A stretch of 64,000 nucleotides of DNA from Chersky-840 sp035604715. Its GTDB lineage: Bacteria; Actinomycetota; Acidimicrobiia; Acidimicrobiales; UBA8190. Position numbers and translations under genes: made by a program. Shown piece by piece: positions 18,541-27,623 of the stretch. Below the pieces are notes generated by a model, which saw nothing but the letters and a program-made list of their open reading frames with translations, was not told the DNA's origin and did not search any database. The number at the start of each line of letters is the position of its first letter. The stretch's first letter is position 1. The stretch is from the NCBI GenBank assembly GCA_963731665.1, contig CAVSWP010000011.1, forward strand, positions 496,001 to 560,000, written 5' to 3'.

Positions 18541-19281
18541 TCAGGGCAGGGTGAGGACCTCGGGGCCGTCGTCGGTGACGGCGATGGTGTGCTCGTAGTG
18601 GGCCGACAGCCTCCCGTCGGAGGTGACCACGCTCCACCCGTCCTCGAGGACCCGGGTGGCGGTCCCCCCGGCGTTGACCATGGGCTCCACGGCGAACACC
18701 ATCCCCGGCTTGAGCATGGGCCCACCCTGGCCGGGCCAGTAGTTGGGCACCTGGGGCTCCTCGTGCATGGCCGTCCCGATGGCGTGGCCGACGTACTCCC
18801 GGACGACCGAGAACCCGGCCCCCTCGGCCACGTCCTGCACCGCCCGGCCCACCTCGTGGAGGCGGTTGCCCTTGCGCAGCTGCTCGATCCCGGCCCACAG
18901 GCTGCGCTCCGTGGTCTCGATGAGGCGCGCCGCCTCGGCGGAGACCTCGCCGATGGCCATGGTGAAGGCGGCGTCACCGTGGTAGCCCTCGATGATGGCA
19001 CCACAGTCGATCGACAGGATGTCCCCCTCGGCGAGGACGTAGGGCCCGGGGATGCCGTGGACGATCATGTCGTTGGGCGAGGTGCAGATCACGGCGGGAT
19101 AGCCCCGGTAGTGGAGGAAGTTCGACTTGGCGTCGCGCCGGGCCAGGACGTCGCGGGCCACGGCGTCGAGCTCGGCGGTGGTCACCCCGGGCTTGGCCGC
19201 CTCGCGGGTGGCCTCGTGCATCTCGGCCACCACCCGCCCCGCCCGGCGCATCTTGGCGATCTCCTCGGGGGTGCGCCTCAC
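18541..19281 (-). CDS. map: Methionine aminopeptidase type I
   Basis: A 246-residue dimetal enzyme that trims the initiator methionine. Metal ligands are in the expected order: SIDCGA (Asp), YHGDAAFT (Asp), GHAIGTAMHEEP (His), VFAVEPMV (Glu) and YEHTIAVT (Glu). Substrate-pocket HYRGYPAVICTSPNDMIVHG is present. There is no N-terminal SH3-linker as in actinobacterial MapB. The GTG start overlaps the adk stop by 4 nt. Confidence 0.97.
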   Translation of the reverse strand: MRRTPEEIAKMRRAGRVVAEMHEATREAAKPGVTTAELDAVARDVLARRDAKSNFLHYRGYPAVICTSPNDMIVHGIPGPYVLAEGDILSIDCGAIIEGYHGDAAFTMAIGEVSAEAARLIETTERSLWAGIEQLRKGNRLHEVGRAVQDVAEGAGFSVVREYVGHAIGTAMHEEPQVPNYWPGQGGPMLKPGMVFAVEPMVNAGGTATRVLEDGWSVVTSDGRLSAHYEHTIAVTDDGPEVLTLP

Positions 19282-19952
19282 CGGGACTTGCCCCCGCCCC
19301 GGCGGTCCTCCACGGCCCTGATGATCCGGCGGAGCACGGCGTCGGGCGACCCCACGCCACTGACCTTAGCCAGCTGCCCTCGGGACTCGTACCACTCGAT
19401 GAGCGGCGCCGTCTGGCGCTCGTAGAGCTCCAGACGGCGGCCAATGGCGTCCTCGGTGTCGTCCTGGCGCTGGATGACCTCACCACCGCAGACGTCGCAC
19501 ATCCAGTTGACCTTGGGCGGCGTCGACACCGAGTAGTTGGCGCCGCAGTCGGTGCACACCCGCCGACCGGCCAGACGCCGCAGGGCCTGAGCGGTGGGCA
19601 CCTCGATGTCGACGGTCAGGTCGAGGGCCCCCGGGGCCAACAGGGCGGCGACGGACTCGGCCTGGTGGGTGGTGCGGGGGCAGCCGTCGAGGATGAAGCC
19701 CCGGGCCCGGGCGTCGGGCTCGGCCAAGCGCTCGGCAACCATCTCGATGATGAGGTCGTCACCGAGCAGCTCCCCGCTGTCCATGGTCTCGCGCACCTTG
19801 AGACCGAGGGCCGATCCCGTCTTCACCGCGGCGCGCAGCATGTCGCCCGTCGAGATGTGCGGCACCACATAGTGGTGCGACAGTCGAACGCACTGGGTTC
19901 CTTTGCCCGCCCCCTGTTTGCCGAGGACCACGAGCCTGACGCCGGGTACCAC
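19278..19952 (-). CDS. adk: Adenylate kinase
   Basis: A 224-residue enzyme balancing AMP, ADP and ATP. The P-loop is GKQGAGKGTQ at 11-20 (GPPGAGKGT is usual; Lys-Gln replaces Pro-Pro). AMP-binding HISTGDMLR and ILDGCPRTTHQ follow; the usual GFPR is GCPR here. The long LID carries the zinc cysteines CTDC and CDVC (about 130-155). The GTG start at 19952 is 6 nt after secY; it overlaps map. Standard secY-adk-map-infA order. Confidence 0.95.
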   Translation of the reverse strand: MVPGVRLVVLGKQGAGKGTQCVRLSHHYVVPHISTGDMLRAAVKTGSALGLKVRETMDSGELLGDDLIIEMVAERLAEPDARARGFILDGCPRTTHQAESVAALLAPGALDLTVDIEVPTAQALRRLAGRRVCTDCGANYSVSTPPKVNWMCDVCGGEVIQRQDDTEDAIGRRLELYERQTAPLIEWYESRGQLAKVSGVGSPDAVLRRIIRAVEDRRGGGKSR

Positions 19953-19958
19953 CGTGAG

Positions 19959-21248
19959 CTACTTGAGGAAGCCCTCGTAGTTCCGCATCATCAGCTGGCT
20001 GTCGATCTGGCGCATCGTCTCGAACGACACACCCACGGCGATCAGCAGCGTCGTCCCGTAGAACGGGTAGCCCTGAATGTTCCACAGCGCCATGAGCAGC
20101 GACGGCAGGACGGCCACGACCGCCAGGTACAGACCGCCGGGAACGGTGATGCGGTTCAAGATGCGCGCCAGGTAGCGCTCGGTGGGCGGGCCGGGCCGGA
20201 TGCCCGGGATGTAGCCGCCCTGCTTGCGGATGATGTCGGCCTGCTGGTGGGGGTCGAAGGCCACGTACACGTAGAAGAAGGTGAAGGCGAAGATGAGGAC
20301 GCCGTAGGAGACCACGTACAGCAGGCTGGTCGGGGTGATGTGGTTGTTCACGAAGGTGCGGAACCCGGTCCAGGGGATGATGTTGGCCAGCAGGACGGGG
20401 ATGTAGAGCAGGGAGTTGGCGAAGATGATGGGGATCACCCCGGACTGGTTGACCTTGAGGGGGATATAGGTCGACGACCCCCCGTACATGCGCCGGCCCA
20501 CCACCCGCTTGGCGAAGGTCACGGGGATGCGCCGCTGGCCCTGCTCCATGAAGACCACCACCACCAGGAGCACCAGGGTGACCGCCACGATCACCCCGAA
20601 CTTGAGGCTGCCGCCCTGGGTCAGCACGGCGGTGCCACCGGCGGGGATGCCGGCGGTGACGTTGGCGAAGATGATGATGGACATCCCGTTGCCGATGCCG
20701 CGTTGGGTGATGAGCTCACCCAGCCACATGACGAAGGCCGTCCCGGCGGTGAGGGTGAGGCAGATGAACCCCCCCTTCCACAAGGTGAAGTTGGGGATGA
20801 GGTCCACGTTCTTGGTGCCCAGCAGGCCCCCGCCGCCGTTGTGGAACACGTAGACGAGGCCGGCCGACTGCAGCAGGGCCAGGCCGATGGTGAGGTAACG
20901 GGTGGTCTGGGTCAGCTTCTTCTGTCCCACCGCGCCCTGGTCGCGCCACTCCTCGAGCTTGGGGATCACCGTGGACAGCAGCTGGATGATGATCGAGCTC
21001 GTGATGTAGGGCATGATCCCCAACCCGAACAGCGCCATCCGCAGCAGGCCGCCGCCGGAGAAGAGGTTCAGGAAGCCCAGGATGCCCGCCTGCTTGGCCG
21101 AGGCCTCGAGGGCCTGGACCTGCTTGATGGAGATGAAGGGGACGATGAGGTTGGCGCCGAGCTGGTAGAGCCCGATGATGAGCAGCGTGAAGAGAACCTT
21201 GTTGCGGAGGTCAGGGACCTTGAAGATGTTCTTCAGGCTCGAGAGCAA
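19959..21248 (-). CDS. secY: Protein translocase channel subunit SecY
   Basis: A 429-residue, ten-helix membrane protein forming the Sec channel. Conserved landmarks include LYQLGANLIVPF in TM1, the plug-region SGGGLLRMALFGLGIMPYI, and cytoplasmic loops with arginines for ribosome/SecA contact (GQRRIPVTFAKRVVGRRMYG; the C-terminal loop GIRPGPPTERYL). The start codon is TTG at 21248 with AGGAG upstream. The tail ends MMRNYEGFLK. Partner secE is at 48.1-48.4 kb. Confidence 0.96.
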   Translation of the reverse strand: MLSSLKNIFKVPDLRNKVLFTLLIIGLYQLGANLIVPFISIKQVQALEASAKQAGILGFLNLFSGGGLLRMALFGLGIMPYITSSIIIQLLSTVIPKLEEWRDQGAVGQKKLTQTTRYLTIGLALLQSAGLVYVFHNGGGGLLGTKNVDLIPNFTLWKGGFICLTLTAGTAFVMWLGELITQRGIGNGMSIIIFANVTAGIPAGGTAVLTQGGSLKFGVIVAVTLVLLVVVVFMEQGQRRIPVTFAKRVVGRRMYGGSSTYIPLKVNQSGVIPIIFANSLLYIPVLLANIIPWTGFRTFVNNHITPTSLLYVVSYGVLIFAFTFFYVYVAFDPHQQADIIRKQGGYIPGIRPGPPTERYLARILNRITVPGGLYLAVVAVLPSLLMALWNIQGYPFYGTTLLIAVGVSFETMRQIDSQLMMRNYEGFLK

Positions 21249-21293
21249 CGCCTCTTCTCCTCGCTGCGCACCGCTGACCCGGGGAGTATGAGG

Positions 21294-21783
21294 CTACCGG
21301 TTGGTGAGCGCGTTGCCCCGCGCCGGCGGGCGCCCGTGACCGAAGGGCGGGGGCAGGATCTCGACGTTGCCCCCGGCGGCTTCGATGGCGGTGCGCGCCG
21401 ATGCGGACACGGCGTGGACCTTGACCTGGACGGGCCCGGTGCAGCTCGCCCCGGCCGAGCACCTTGACCAGGGCACCCTTGCGGACGCGCCCCGCCGCGC
21501 TGAGGGTGGCGGGGGTGGCCTCGTCGCCCGGGAACGCGTCCAGGGTGTCGAGGTTCACCACGGCGTACTCCACCCGGAAGGGGTTGTGGAAGCCCTTGAG
21601 CTTGGGGATCCGTTGGGCCAGTTGCAGCTGGCCGCCTTCGAAGCCGGGCGGGACGTTGCCCCGGGCGCCGGTGCCCTTGGTGCCGCGGCCGGCGGTCTTG
21701 CCGCCCTTGCCGGCGATGCCCCGGCCGACTCGGCGCTTGGGTCGGTTGGCACCGGCGGGCGGGCGCAGGTCGTGGAGTTTCAT
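21294..21783 (-). CDS. rplO: 50S ribosomal protein L15 (frameshifted as sequenced)
   Basis: L15 is a late-assembling, glycine-rich 23S rRNA binder. MKLHDLRPPAGANRPKRRVG to VKVLGRGEL is in one frame; TGPVQVKVHAVSASARTAIE to the end is in the next. The span is 490 nt, 3n+1. Removing one base near 21441 (CTGCACC to CTGACC) gives GELTGPVQVKVHA, matching the usual L15 pattern, with 162 residues. Unlike the other three frameshifts this site is not a homopolymer. The ATG overlaps the rpsE stop (ATGA). Confidence 0.92.
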
Positions 21784-22682
21784 GCCGACTCCTTCTTGGC
21801 GGCCCGGGCCCGCTTGGCGGGCGGGGGGGTCTCGAGGGGGGCGACGGCCATGCCCTGCGACACGCGCCGGGCCCGCAGGGCCACAGCGGAGCGCCGGGTC
21901 TGGAGGTGGGCCTCGTCGGCGGCGGCGGGCTCCACCGTCACGAGGTGCGGGACCCGGGCCAGCATGCCCCGGACCTCGGGCCGGTCGGGAAGGACCCGGG
22001 TCCGTCCCACGCCGCGCAGGCCCAGGGCCCGCAACGTGGCCCGGTGCTTGGGCTTGGTGCTGATGCCCGAACGCACCTGGGTGACGCGCAGGTGGTCCTC
22101 GGACGCGCCACCCGATGTCTTGGCCGCGCTCACGTCGGGCACCTCCTGGAACAGGTCGGAGGCGCGCTGGCGCTCGCGATAGGCGCGCAGCACGCCACGC
22201 GGCACCACCTGGTCGGCGGGCAGGCCCCGCAGGCGGGCCACGTCCTCGGGCCGCTTGAGCGACTTCAGACCGGCGATGGTGGCGTGGGCGACGTTGATGC
22301 CGTTGGACGAGCCCAGCGACTTGCACAGGATGTCGTGGATCCCGGCCATCTCCAGGATGGCGCGCGCCGCCCCGCCGGCGATGACGCCGGTGCCCGGTGA
22401 GGCGGGCTTGAGCATGACGCGGCCAGCGCCGGCCACGCCCATCACGGGGTGGGTGATGGTCGAGCCGGCCAACGGCACGTCGAACATGTTCTTGCGGGCC
22501 TCCTCGATGCCCTTCTGCACCGCCAGGCCCGCTTCCTTGGCCTTGCCGTAGCCGAGGCCGACGCGCCCGTTGCCGTCGCCCACGACCATGAGGGCCGTGA
22601 ACGAGAACCGCCGGCCGCCCTGGACCACCTTGGCGACCCGGTTCACCCGGATGGTGCGCTCTTCGAATTGTCCGTCGAGCAT
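21780..22682 (-). CDS. rpsE-rpmD: 30S ribosomal protein S5 fused in frame to 50S protein L30
   Basis: One 300-residue frame. Residues 1-160 are S5 (double-stranded RNA-binding fold, then GSSNGINVAHATIAGL and PEDVARLRG); about 198-252 are L30 (LRVTQVRSGI, LGLRGVGRTR, RPEVRGML, VPHLVTVE); an Ala/Arg/Lys-rich tail of about 45 residues follows. These proteins belong to different subunits and are normally separate neighbouring genes. AGGAGG lies 8 nt before an in-frame GTG at residue 184, so free L30 could be made from inside. Dropping one C of the CCC at 22137-22139 would instead end S5 at a TGA overlapping that GTG, the habit of this genome. So the fusion may be a sequence error. Confidence 0.88.
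   Translation of the reverse strand: MLDGQFEERTIRVNRVAKVVQGGRRFSFTALMVVGDGNGRVGLGYGKAKEAGLAVQKGIEEARKNMFDVPLAGSTITHPVMGVAGAGRVMLKPASPGTGVIAGGAARAILEMAGIHDILCKSLGSSNGINVAHATIAGLKSLKRPEDVARLRGLPADQVVPRGVLRAYRERQRASDLFQEVPDVSAAKTSGGASEDHLRVTQVRSGISTKPKHRATLRALGLRGVGRTRVLPDRPEVRGMLARVPHLVTVEPAAADEAHLQTRRSAVALRARRVSQGMAVAPLETPPPAKRARAAKKESA
22131..22147 (-). promoter_or_regulatory. Internal Shine-Dalgarno and GTG for L30 inside the fusion
   Basis: AGGAGG at 22147-22142, an 8-nt spacer, then GTG at 22133-22131, followed by AGC. The context GTGAGC contains the GTGA overlap used by at least ten other gene junctions here. Initiation here would give a 117-residue L30 (21780-22133). The site argues that L30 is, or recently was, an independent cistron. 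Confidence 0.75.
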
Positions 22683-23047
22683 CAGAACTCCAGTCCTTGT
22701 TCGCGGGCGGCGTCGGCCAGTGCCGCCACTCGCCCGTGATAGCGGAAACCCCCGCGGTCGAACACGACGCGGGTCACCCCGGCCGCTTTGGCCCGGTCGG
22801 CGACCAGTTTCCCCACGGCGGTGGCGGCGGCCACGTTCCCCCCGGTGGCGCTGCGCAGGGCGGCCTCCACGGTGCTGGCCGAGGCCAGCGTGCGGCCGGC
22901 GGTGTCGTCGATGACCTGGGCCGAGATGTGGCGCCCCGACCGGAACACCGCCAGGCGGGGGCGGGCCGTGGTCCCGGCGATGTGCTTGCGCACCCGCACG
23001 TGGCGTCGGATGCGCATGGTGCGCTTGCGCGCCGCGGTGGTGGCCAT
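22682..23047 (-). CDS. rplR: 50S ribosomal protein L18
   Basis: A 121-residue 5S rRNA-binding protein. Family features include the basic N-terminus (MRIRRHVRVRKHIAGTTARP), RLAVFRSGRHISAQVIDD, and the C-terminal FDRGGFRYHGRVAALADAAR. ATG 23047 matches family length; the open frame extends upstream as a shadow of rplF and rpsH. Ends in a one-base overlap with rpsE. Confidence 0.97.
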   Translation of the reverse strand: MATTAARKRTMRIRRHVRVRKHIAGTTARPRLAVFRSGRHISAQVIDDTAGRTLASASTVEAALRSATGGNVAAATAVGKLVADRAKAAGVTRVVFDRGGFRYHGRVAALADAAREQGLEF

Positions 23048-23049
23048 GG

Positions 23050-23589
23050 TCACTTGGCCGCCTTGCCGGCCTTGCGGATGACGCGCTCGCCGGCGTAGCG
23101 GATGCCCTTGCCCTTGTAGGGCTCGGGCCTCCGGAGCTTTCGGATGTCTGCGGCCACCTGACCGACCTTCTCCTTGTCGATGCCCTTGACGACGATTCGG
23201 GTCGGGGTGGGGACCTCGAAGACGACCCCGTCGGGGGCGTCCACGGTGACGGGGTGGGAGAAGCCCAGGGCGAGCTCGAGCGACGACGGGCCCTTGGCCA
23301 CGGCCCGGTATCCCACCCCCACGATCTCGAGGTCCTTGGAGAACCCGGCGGTGACCCCGGTCACCATGTTGGCGACCAGGGACCGGGTGAGCCCGTGCAG
23401 GGCCCGGTTCTGGCGCTGGTCGTCGGGGCGCTCGACCACCAGGGCGGCGTCCTCCTGGCGCACGGTGATGGCCCCGGGCACGGTGCGCGTCAGGCGGCCC
23501 TGGGGCCCGGCCACGGTGACCACCGGCCCCTCGAGGGTCACGGTCACCCCGCCCGGCACGGCGATGGGGGCGCGCCCCACCCGGGACAT
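23050..23589 (-). CDS. rplF: 50S ribosomal protein L6
   Basis: A 179-residue two-domain protein at the factor-binding side of the 50S subunit. It begins MSRVGRAPIAVPGGV and carries the signature PEPYKGKGIRYAGE near the C-terminus. Typical length. Two nt separate it from rplR. Confidence 0.97.
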   Translation of the reverse strand: MSRVGRAPIAVPGGVTVTLEGPVVTVAGPQGRLTRTVPGAITVRQEDAALVVERPDDQRQNRALHGLTRSLVANMVTGVTAGFSKDLEIVGVGYRAVAKGPSSLELALGFSHPVTVDAPDGVVFEVPTPTRIVVKGIDKEKVGQVAADIRKLRRPEPYKGKGIRYAGERVIRKAGKAAK

Positions 23590-23625
23590 CAGCGCACCTC
23601 CGGGCCGGTCGGGGCCAACGACGGG

Positions 23626-24030
23626 TCACCACACATAACAGAGGACCTCCCCGCCGACGCGCTTCTGCCGGGCCTCGCGGTCGGTCATGAGCCCGTGGCT
23701 GGTGGAGACCACCGCCACTCCCATCCCGCCCAGCACCCGGGGCAGGCCGTCGGCGCGGGCGTAGATGCGAAGCCCCGGCCTCGACACCCGCCGCAACCCG
23801 CCGATGGTGCGGGTGCGGTCGGGCGCGTACTTGAGCTGGATCTCGAGGACGGCGCCGGGGCCCGTGCCCGACTGGGCCACCTCGAACCCGGCGATGTAGC
23901 CCTCGCGCTGGAGGATGACGGCCAGGGACTCCTTGAGCTTCGAGCTGGGCATCTTGACGCTGTCGTGCATGGCGGTGTTGGCGTTGCGGATGCGGGTCAG
24001 CATGTCGGCCACGGGGTCGGTCATGGTCAT
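23626..24030 (-). CDS. rpsH: 30S ribosomal protein S8
   Basis: A 134-residue 16S rRNA binder and, in E. coli, the spc operon repressor. The start MTMTDPVADMLTRIRNAN and the C-terminal STSHGLMTDREAR with GGEVLCYVW are canonical. ATG 24030 is used; ATG 24024 two codons later is possible. Confidence 0.97.
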   Translation of the reverse strand: MTMTDPVADMLTRIRNANTAMHDSVKMPSSKLKESLAVILQREGYIAGFEVAQSGTGPGAVLEIQLKYAPDRTRTIGGLRRVSRPGLRIYARADGLPRVLGGMGVAVVSTSHGLMTDREARQKRVGGEVLCYVW

Positions 24031-24045
24031 GAGCGCGCTCCCCCC

Positions 24046-24231
24046 TCACCAGCTGGCCTTGGTGACGCCGGGGATCTCCCCCGAGTGCACCATGACGCGC
24101 AGGCAGATACGACAGAGGCCGAACTTGCGCAACACGGCGCGCGGCCGCCCGCAGCGCCGGCATCTGGTGTACGCCCGGACCTTGAACTTGGGCGTCCGCT
24201 GTTGTTTCTCGATCAGTGCCTTCTTGGCCAT
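24046..24231 (-). CDS. rpsN: 30S ribosomal protein S14 type Z
   Basis: A 61-residue zinc-binding S14. The ligands CRRC (24, 27) and CRIC (40, 43) are complete, and it ends GEIPGVTKASW. The short zinc form is the usual S14 of the spc cluster. The ATG lies 4 nt after the rplE stop. Confidence 0.97.
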   Translation of the reverse strand: MAKKALIEKQQRTPKFKVRAYTRCRRCGRPRAVLRKFGLCRICLRVMVHSGEIPGVTKASW

Positions 24232-24235
24232 GGTG

Positions 24236-24811
24236 CTAGACGATCTCCTGCCTGAATGGGAAGCCGAACGCGACGAGAAAGGCGCGGCCCTCCTCGTCGC
24301 TGCGGGCGGTGGTGCCGATGGTGATGTCCATGCCGCGTACGGAGTCGACGCGGTCGTAGTCGACCTCGGGGAAGATGAGCTGCTCGGTGACCCCGAAGGT
24401 GTAGTTGCCCCGGCCGTCGAACGACGTCGGCGACAGGCCCCGGAAGTCACGGATGCGGGGGATGGCGATGGAGATCAGCCGGTCGAGGAACTCCCACGCC
24501 CGGGCGCCGCGCAGGGTGACCTTGGCCCCGATGGGCATGCCCTCTCGGAGCTTGAACGCCGCGATGGACTGGCGGGCCCGGGTCACCACCGGCTTCTGGC
24601 CGGTGATCACCTCGAGGTCCCGGACGGCCCCCTCGATGAGCGAGGGCTGCTGGGTCGCCTTGCCCACGCCCATGTTGATCACGATCTTGTCCAACCGGGG
24701 TACCTGCATGACGTTGGCCAGGCCCAGCTGGTGCTGGAGCTCGGCCCGCACGGTCTGGTCGTAGCGCTCCTTGAGGCGGGGGCGCACCGGGGCGGTGGTG
24801 GTGAGGGTCAT
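24236..24811 (-). CDS. rplE: 50S ribosomal protein L5
   Basis: A 191-residue 5S rRNA-binding protein of the central protuberance. Signatures include MQVPRLDKIVINMGVG, ITGQKPVVTRAR and GNYTFGVTEQLIFPE. The ATG overlaps the rplX stop (ATGA). Length is normal. Confidence 0.97.
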   Translation of the reverse strand: MTLTTTAPVRPRLKERYDQTVRAELQHQLGLANVMQVPRLDKIVINMGVGKATQQPSLIEGAVRDLEVITGQKPVVTRARQSIAAFKLREGMPIGAKVTLRGARAWEFLDRLISIAIPRIRDFRGLSPTSFDGRGNYTFGVTEQLIFPEVDYDRVDSVRGMDITIGTTARSDEEGRAFLVAFGFPFRQEIV

Positions 24812-25116
24812 GACAGGTCCGTCCCGCACTTGCGACAGACGCGCACCTTGCGCCCGGTCTCGTCCTCGCGCATCCCGATCCGGCTGGGCCCGCAGGCGGG
24901 GCACACGATGGCGACGGCGGAGACGGGCAGGGGCATGTCCTTGTCGATGATCCCGCCCTGCATGGTGGCGCCCTTGGGCTTGGTGTGGCGTTTGGCCATG
25001 TTGGCGCCGTCGACGATCACCTTGCCCTGGGCCGGGAGCGCCACCATGACCTGGCCGCGCTTGCCCCGGTGCTTGCCCGAGAGGACCTGCACCGTGTCAC
25101 CTTTGCGAATGCGCAT
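24808..25116 (-). CDS. rplX: 50S ribosomal protein L24
   Basis: A 102-residue assembly initiator. It opens MRIRKGDTVQVLSGKHRGKRG (KOW motif). The C-terminal half holds two CxxC pairs (Cys72/75 and Cys94/97), forming a likely zinc ribbon, present in some but not all bacterial L24s. ATG 25116 overlaps the rplN stop by one base; a GTG immediately before it is less likely. Confidence 0.96.
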   Translation of the reverse strand: MRIRKGDTVQVLSGKHRGKRGQVMVALPAQGKVIVDGANMAKRHTKPKGATMQGGIIDKDMPLPVSAVAIVCPACGPSRIGMREDETGRKVRVCRKCGTDLS

Positions 25117-25484
25117 CACAACACCTCCGGAGCGAGCGACACGATCCGCATGAACCTCTTGTCACGCAGCTCGCGTCCCACGGGCCCGAAGATGCGGGTC
25201 CCCCGTGGTTGTTGCTGGTCGTTGATCAGGACGGCGGCGTTCTCGTCGAACCTGATGTAGCTGCCGTCGGGTCGGCGCGTCTCCTTGGCCGTGCGCACCA
25301 CGACGCAGCGCACCACTTCCCCCTTCTTGACCGCCGCCCCGGGGATGGCGTCCTTGACGGTGGCCACGAAGACGTCGCCGATGCCGGCGTAGCGGCGGCG
25401 TGAGCCTCCCAGCACCTTGATGCACAGCACCACGCGCGCGCCGGAGTTGTCGGCCACCTTGAGCCGCGACTCCTGTTGGATCAC
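25116..25484 (-). CDS. rplN: 50S ribosomal protein L14
   Basis: A 122-residue protein at the intersubunit bridge. It begins MIQQESRLKVADNSGARVV (GTG start), has the signature GSRRRYAGIGDVFVATVKDA and ends FMRIVSLAPEVL. The GTG overlaps the rpsQ stop by 4 nt. The frame extends much further upstream without coding meaning. Confidence 0.97.
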   Translation of the reverse strand: MIQQESRLKVADNSGARVVLCIKVLGGSRRRYAGIGDVFVATVKDAIPGAAVKKGEVVRCVVVRTAKETRRPDGSYIRFDENAAVLINDQQQPRGTRIFGPVGRELRDKRFMRIVSLAPEVL

Positions 25485-25762
25485 CGGGCACGCTCCAGTA
25501 CCTCGGTGACACGCCACCGCTTGAGCTTGGACAAGGGCCGGGTCTCGACCACCCGCACCCGGTCGCCGATCTTGGCGTCGTTCTCGGAGTCCTGGGCGTA
25601 GAGCTTGCGGGTGCGCTGCACCGTCTTGCCGTAGCGGGCGTGACGGACGCGCTCGGTCACGGCCACGACCACGGTGGCCTGCATCTTGTCGGAGACGACG
25701 AGGCCTTCGCGCGTCTTGCGGCTGCGGCGCGGCGCCGGCTCGGATGTCTCTTGCTCGGCCAT
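25481..25762 (-). CDS. rpsQ: 30S ribosomal protein S17
   Basis: A 93-residue OB-fold primary 16S rRNA binder. After a short polar N-terminal extension come VVSDKMQATVVVAVTER, YGKTVQRTRKLYAQD and the signature GDRVRVVETRPLSKLKRWRV. ATG 25762 overlaps the rpmC stop by one base. Confidence 0.96.
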   Translation of the reverse strand: MAEQETSEPAPRRSRKTREGLVVSDKMQATVVVAVTERVRHARYGKTVQRTRKLYAQDSENDAKIGDRVRVVETRPLSKLKRWRVTEVLERAR

Positions 25763-26175
25763 CACTCGTCCTCCTCCTCATCGCCATCGGCGCCGTCGTC
25801 GAGCACGGGCTCGTCCTCGTCGACCGCGTCGTCGACCACCTCGTCGACCTCCTTGGCCGCCTTGGCGCGCGACGCCCGGGGTGGCCGGGCCACGACTTCC
25901 TCCTCGAACTCCTCGACGTCCTCGACCCGGCGCCGCTTGGGGCGCGTCGAGAGCACCGGCCCGGCGTCTCGACCCTCGGCCAGGGCGATCTCACGGTCGC
26001 GCAGCACGGTGAGCACCCGGGCCACGTCCTTGCGCACGACCGAAAGACGCACGATGTTGTCCAACTGGCCGGTGGCCAGCTGGAAACGGAGGTTGAGCAT
26101 CTCGCGCCGGTACTCGGACAGGCGCGACTCCAACTCGTCGTCTTCGAGCTCTCGCAGTTCGGAGGCGGTGGGCAT
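25762..26175 (-). CDS. rpmC: 50S ribosomal protein L29 with acidic C-terminal extension
   Basis: L29 binds near the peptide-exit tunnel and helps dock trigger factor and SRP. The core (about 1-65) has LRELEDDELESRL, NLRFQLATGQLDN and RKDVARVLTVLRDRE. The family is usually 60-75 residues; this one has 137, with about 60 added residues dominated by Glu, Asp, Val and Ala (ending DGADGDEEEDE). The tail would lie on the ribosome surface near the tunnel exit. See the finding on acidic tails. Confidence 0.94.
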   Translation of the reverse strand: MPTASELRELEDDELESRLSEYRREMLNLRFQLATGQLDNIVRLSVVRKDVARVLTVLRDREIALAEGRDAGPVLSTRPKRRRVEDVEEFEEEVVARPPRASRAKAAKEVDEVVDDAVDEDEPVLDDGADGDEEEDE

Positions 26176-26181
26176 CGTCGG

Positions 26182-26618
26182 CTACACCTCCACCTCGGGC
26201 GCGCCGTGCGTGCCCGGGCGGACCACGAAGCGGGCCTTGAACGGGAGCTTCTGGATGGCCCGCTCCATGGCCTCGCGGGCCAGGTCACGGTCGACGCCGG
26301 CCAACTCGAACAGGATCCGCCCCGGCCGCACCACGGCCACCCAGTGCTCGGGGTTCCCCTTGCCCGACCCCATGCGGGTCTCAGCCGGCTTCTGGGTGAC
26401 GGGCTTGTCGGGGAAGACGCGGATCCACACCTTGCCGCCTCGCTTGACATGGCGGGTCATGGCGATACGGGCGGCCTCGATCTGGCGCTGGGTGATCCAC
26501 GCCGGCTCGAGCGCTTGGATCCCGAAGTCGCCGAAGTTGATGGTCATGGCCCCCTTGGCCAGGCCGTTGAGGCGGCCCCGGTGCTGCTTGCGGTGCTTGA
26601 CCTTGCGCGGCATCAACA

Positions 26619-26619
<1 letters not shown>
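26182..26619 (-). CDS. rplP: 50S ribosomal protein L16
   Basis: A 145-residue protein near the peptidyl-transferase centre and A-site tRNA. It begins MLMPRKVKHRKQHRGR and has GRILFELAGVDRDLAREAM and the basic-loop residues MGSGKGNPEHWVAVV. ATG 26619 overlaps the rpsC stop by one base and matches the usual MLxPR start. Confidence 0.97.
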
Positions 26620-27620
<1,001 letters not shown>

Positions 27621-27623
27621 GAC

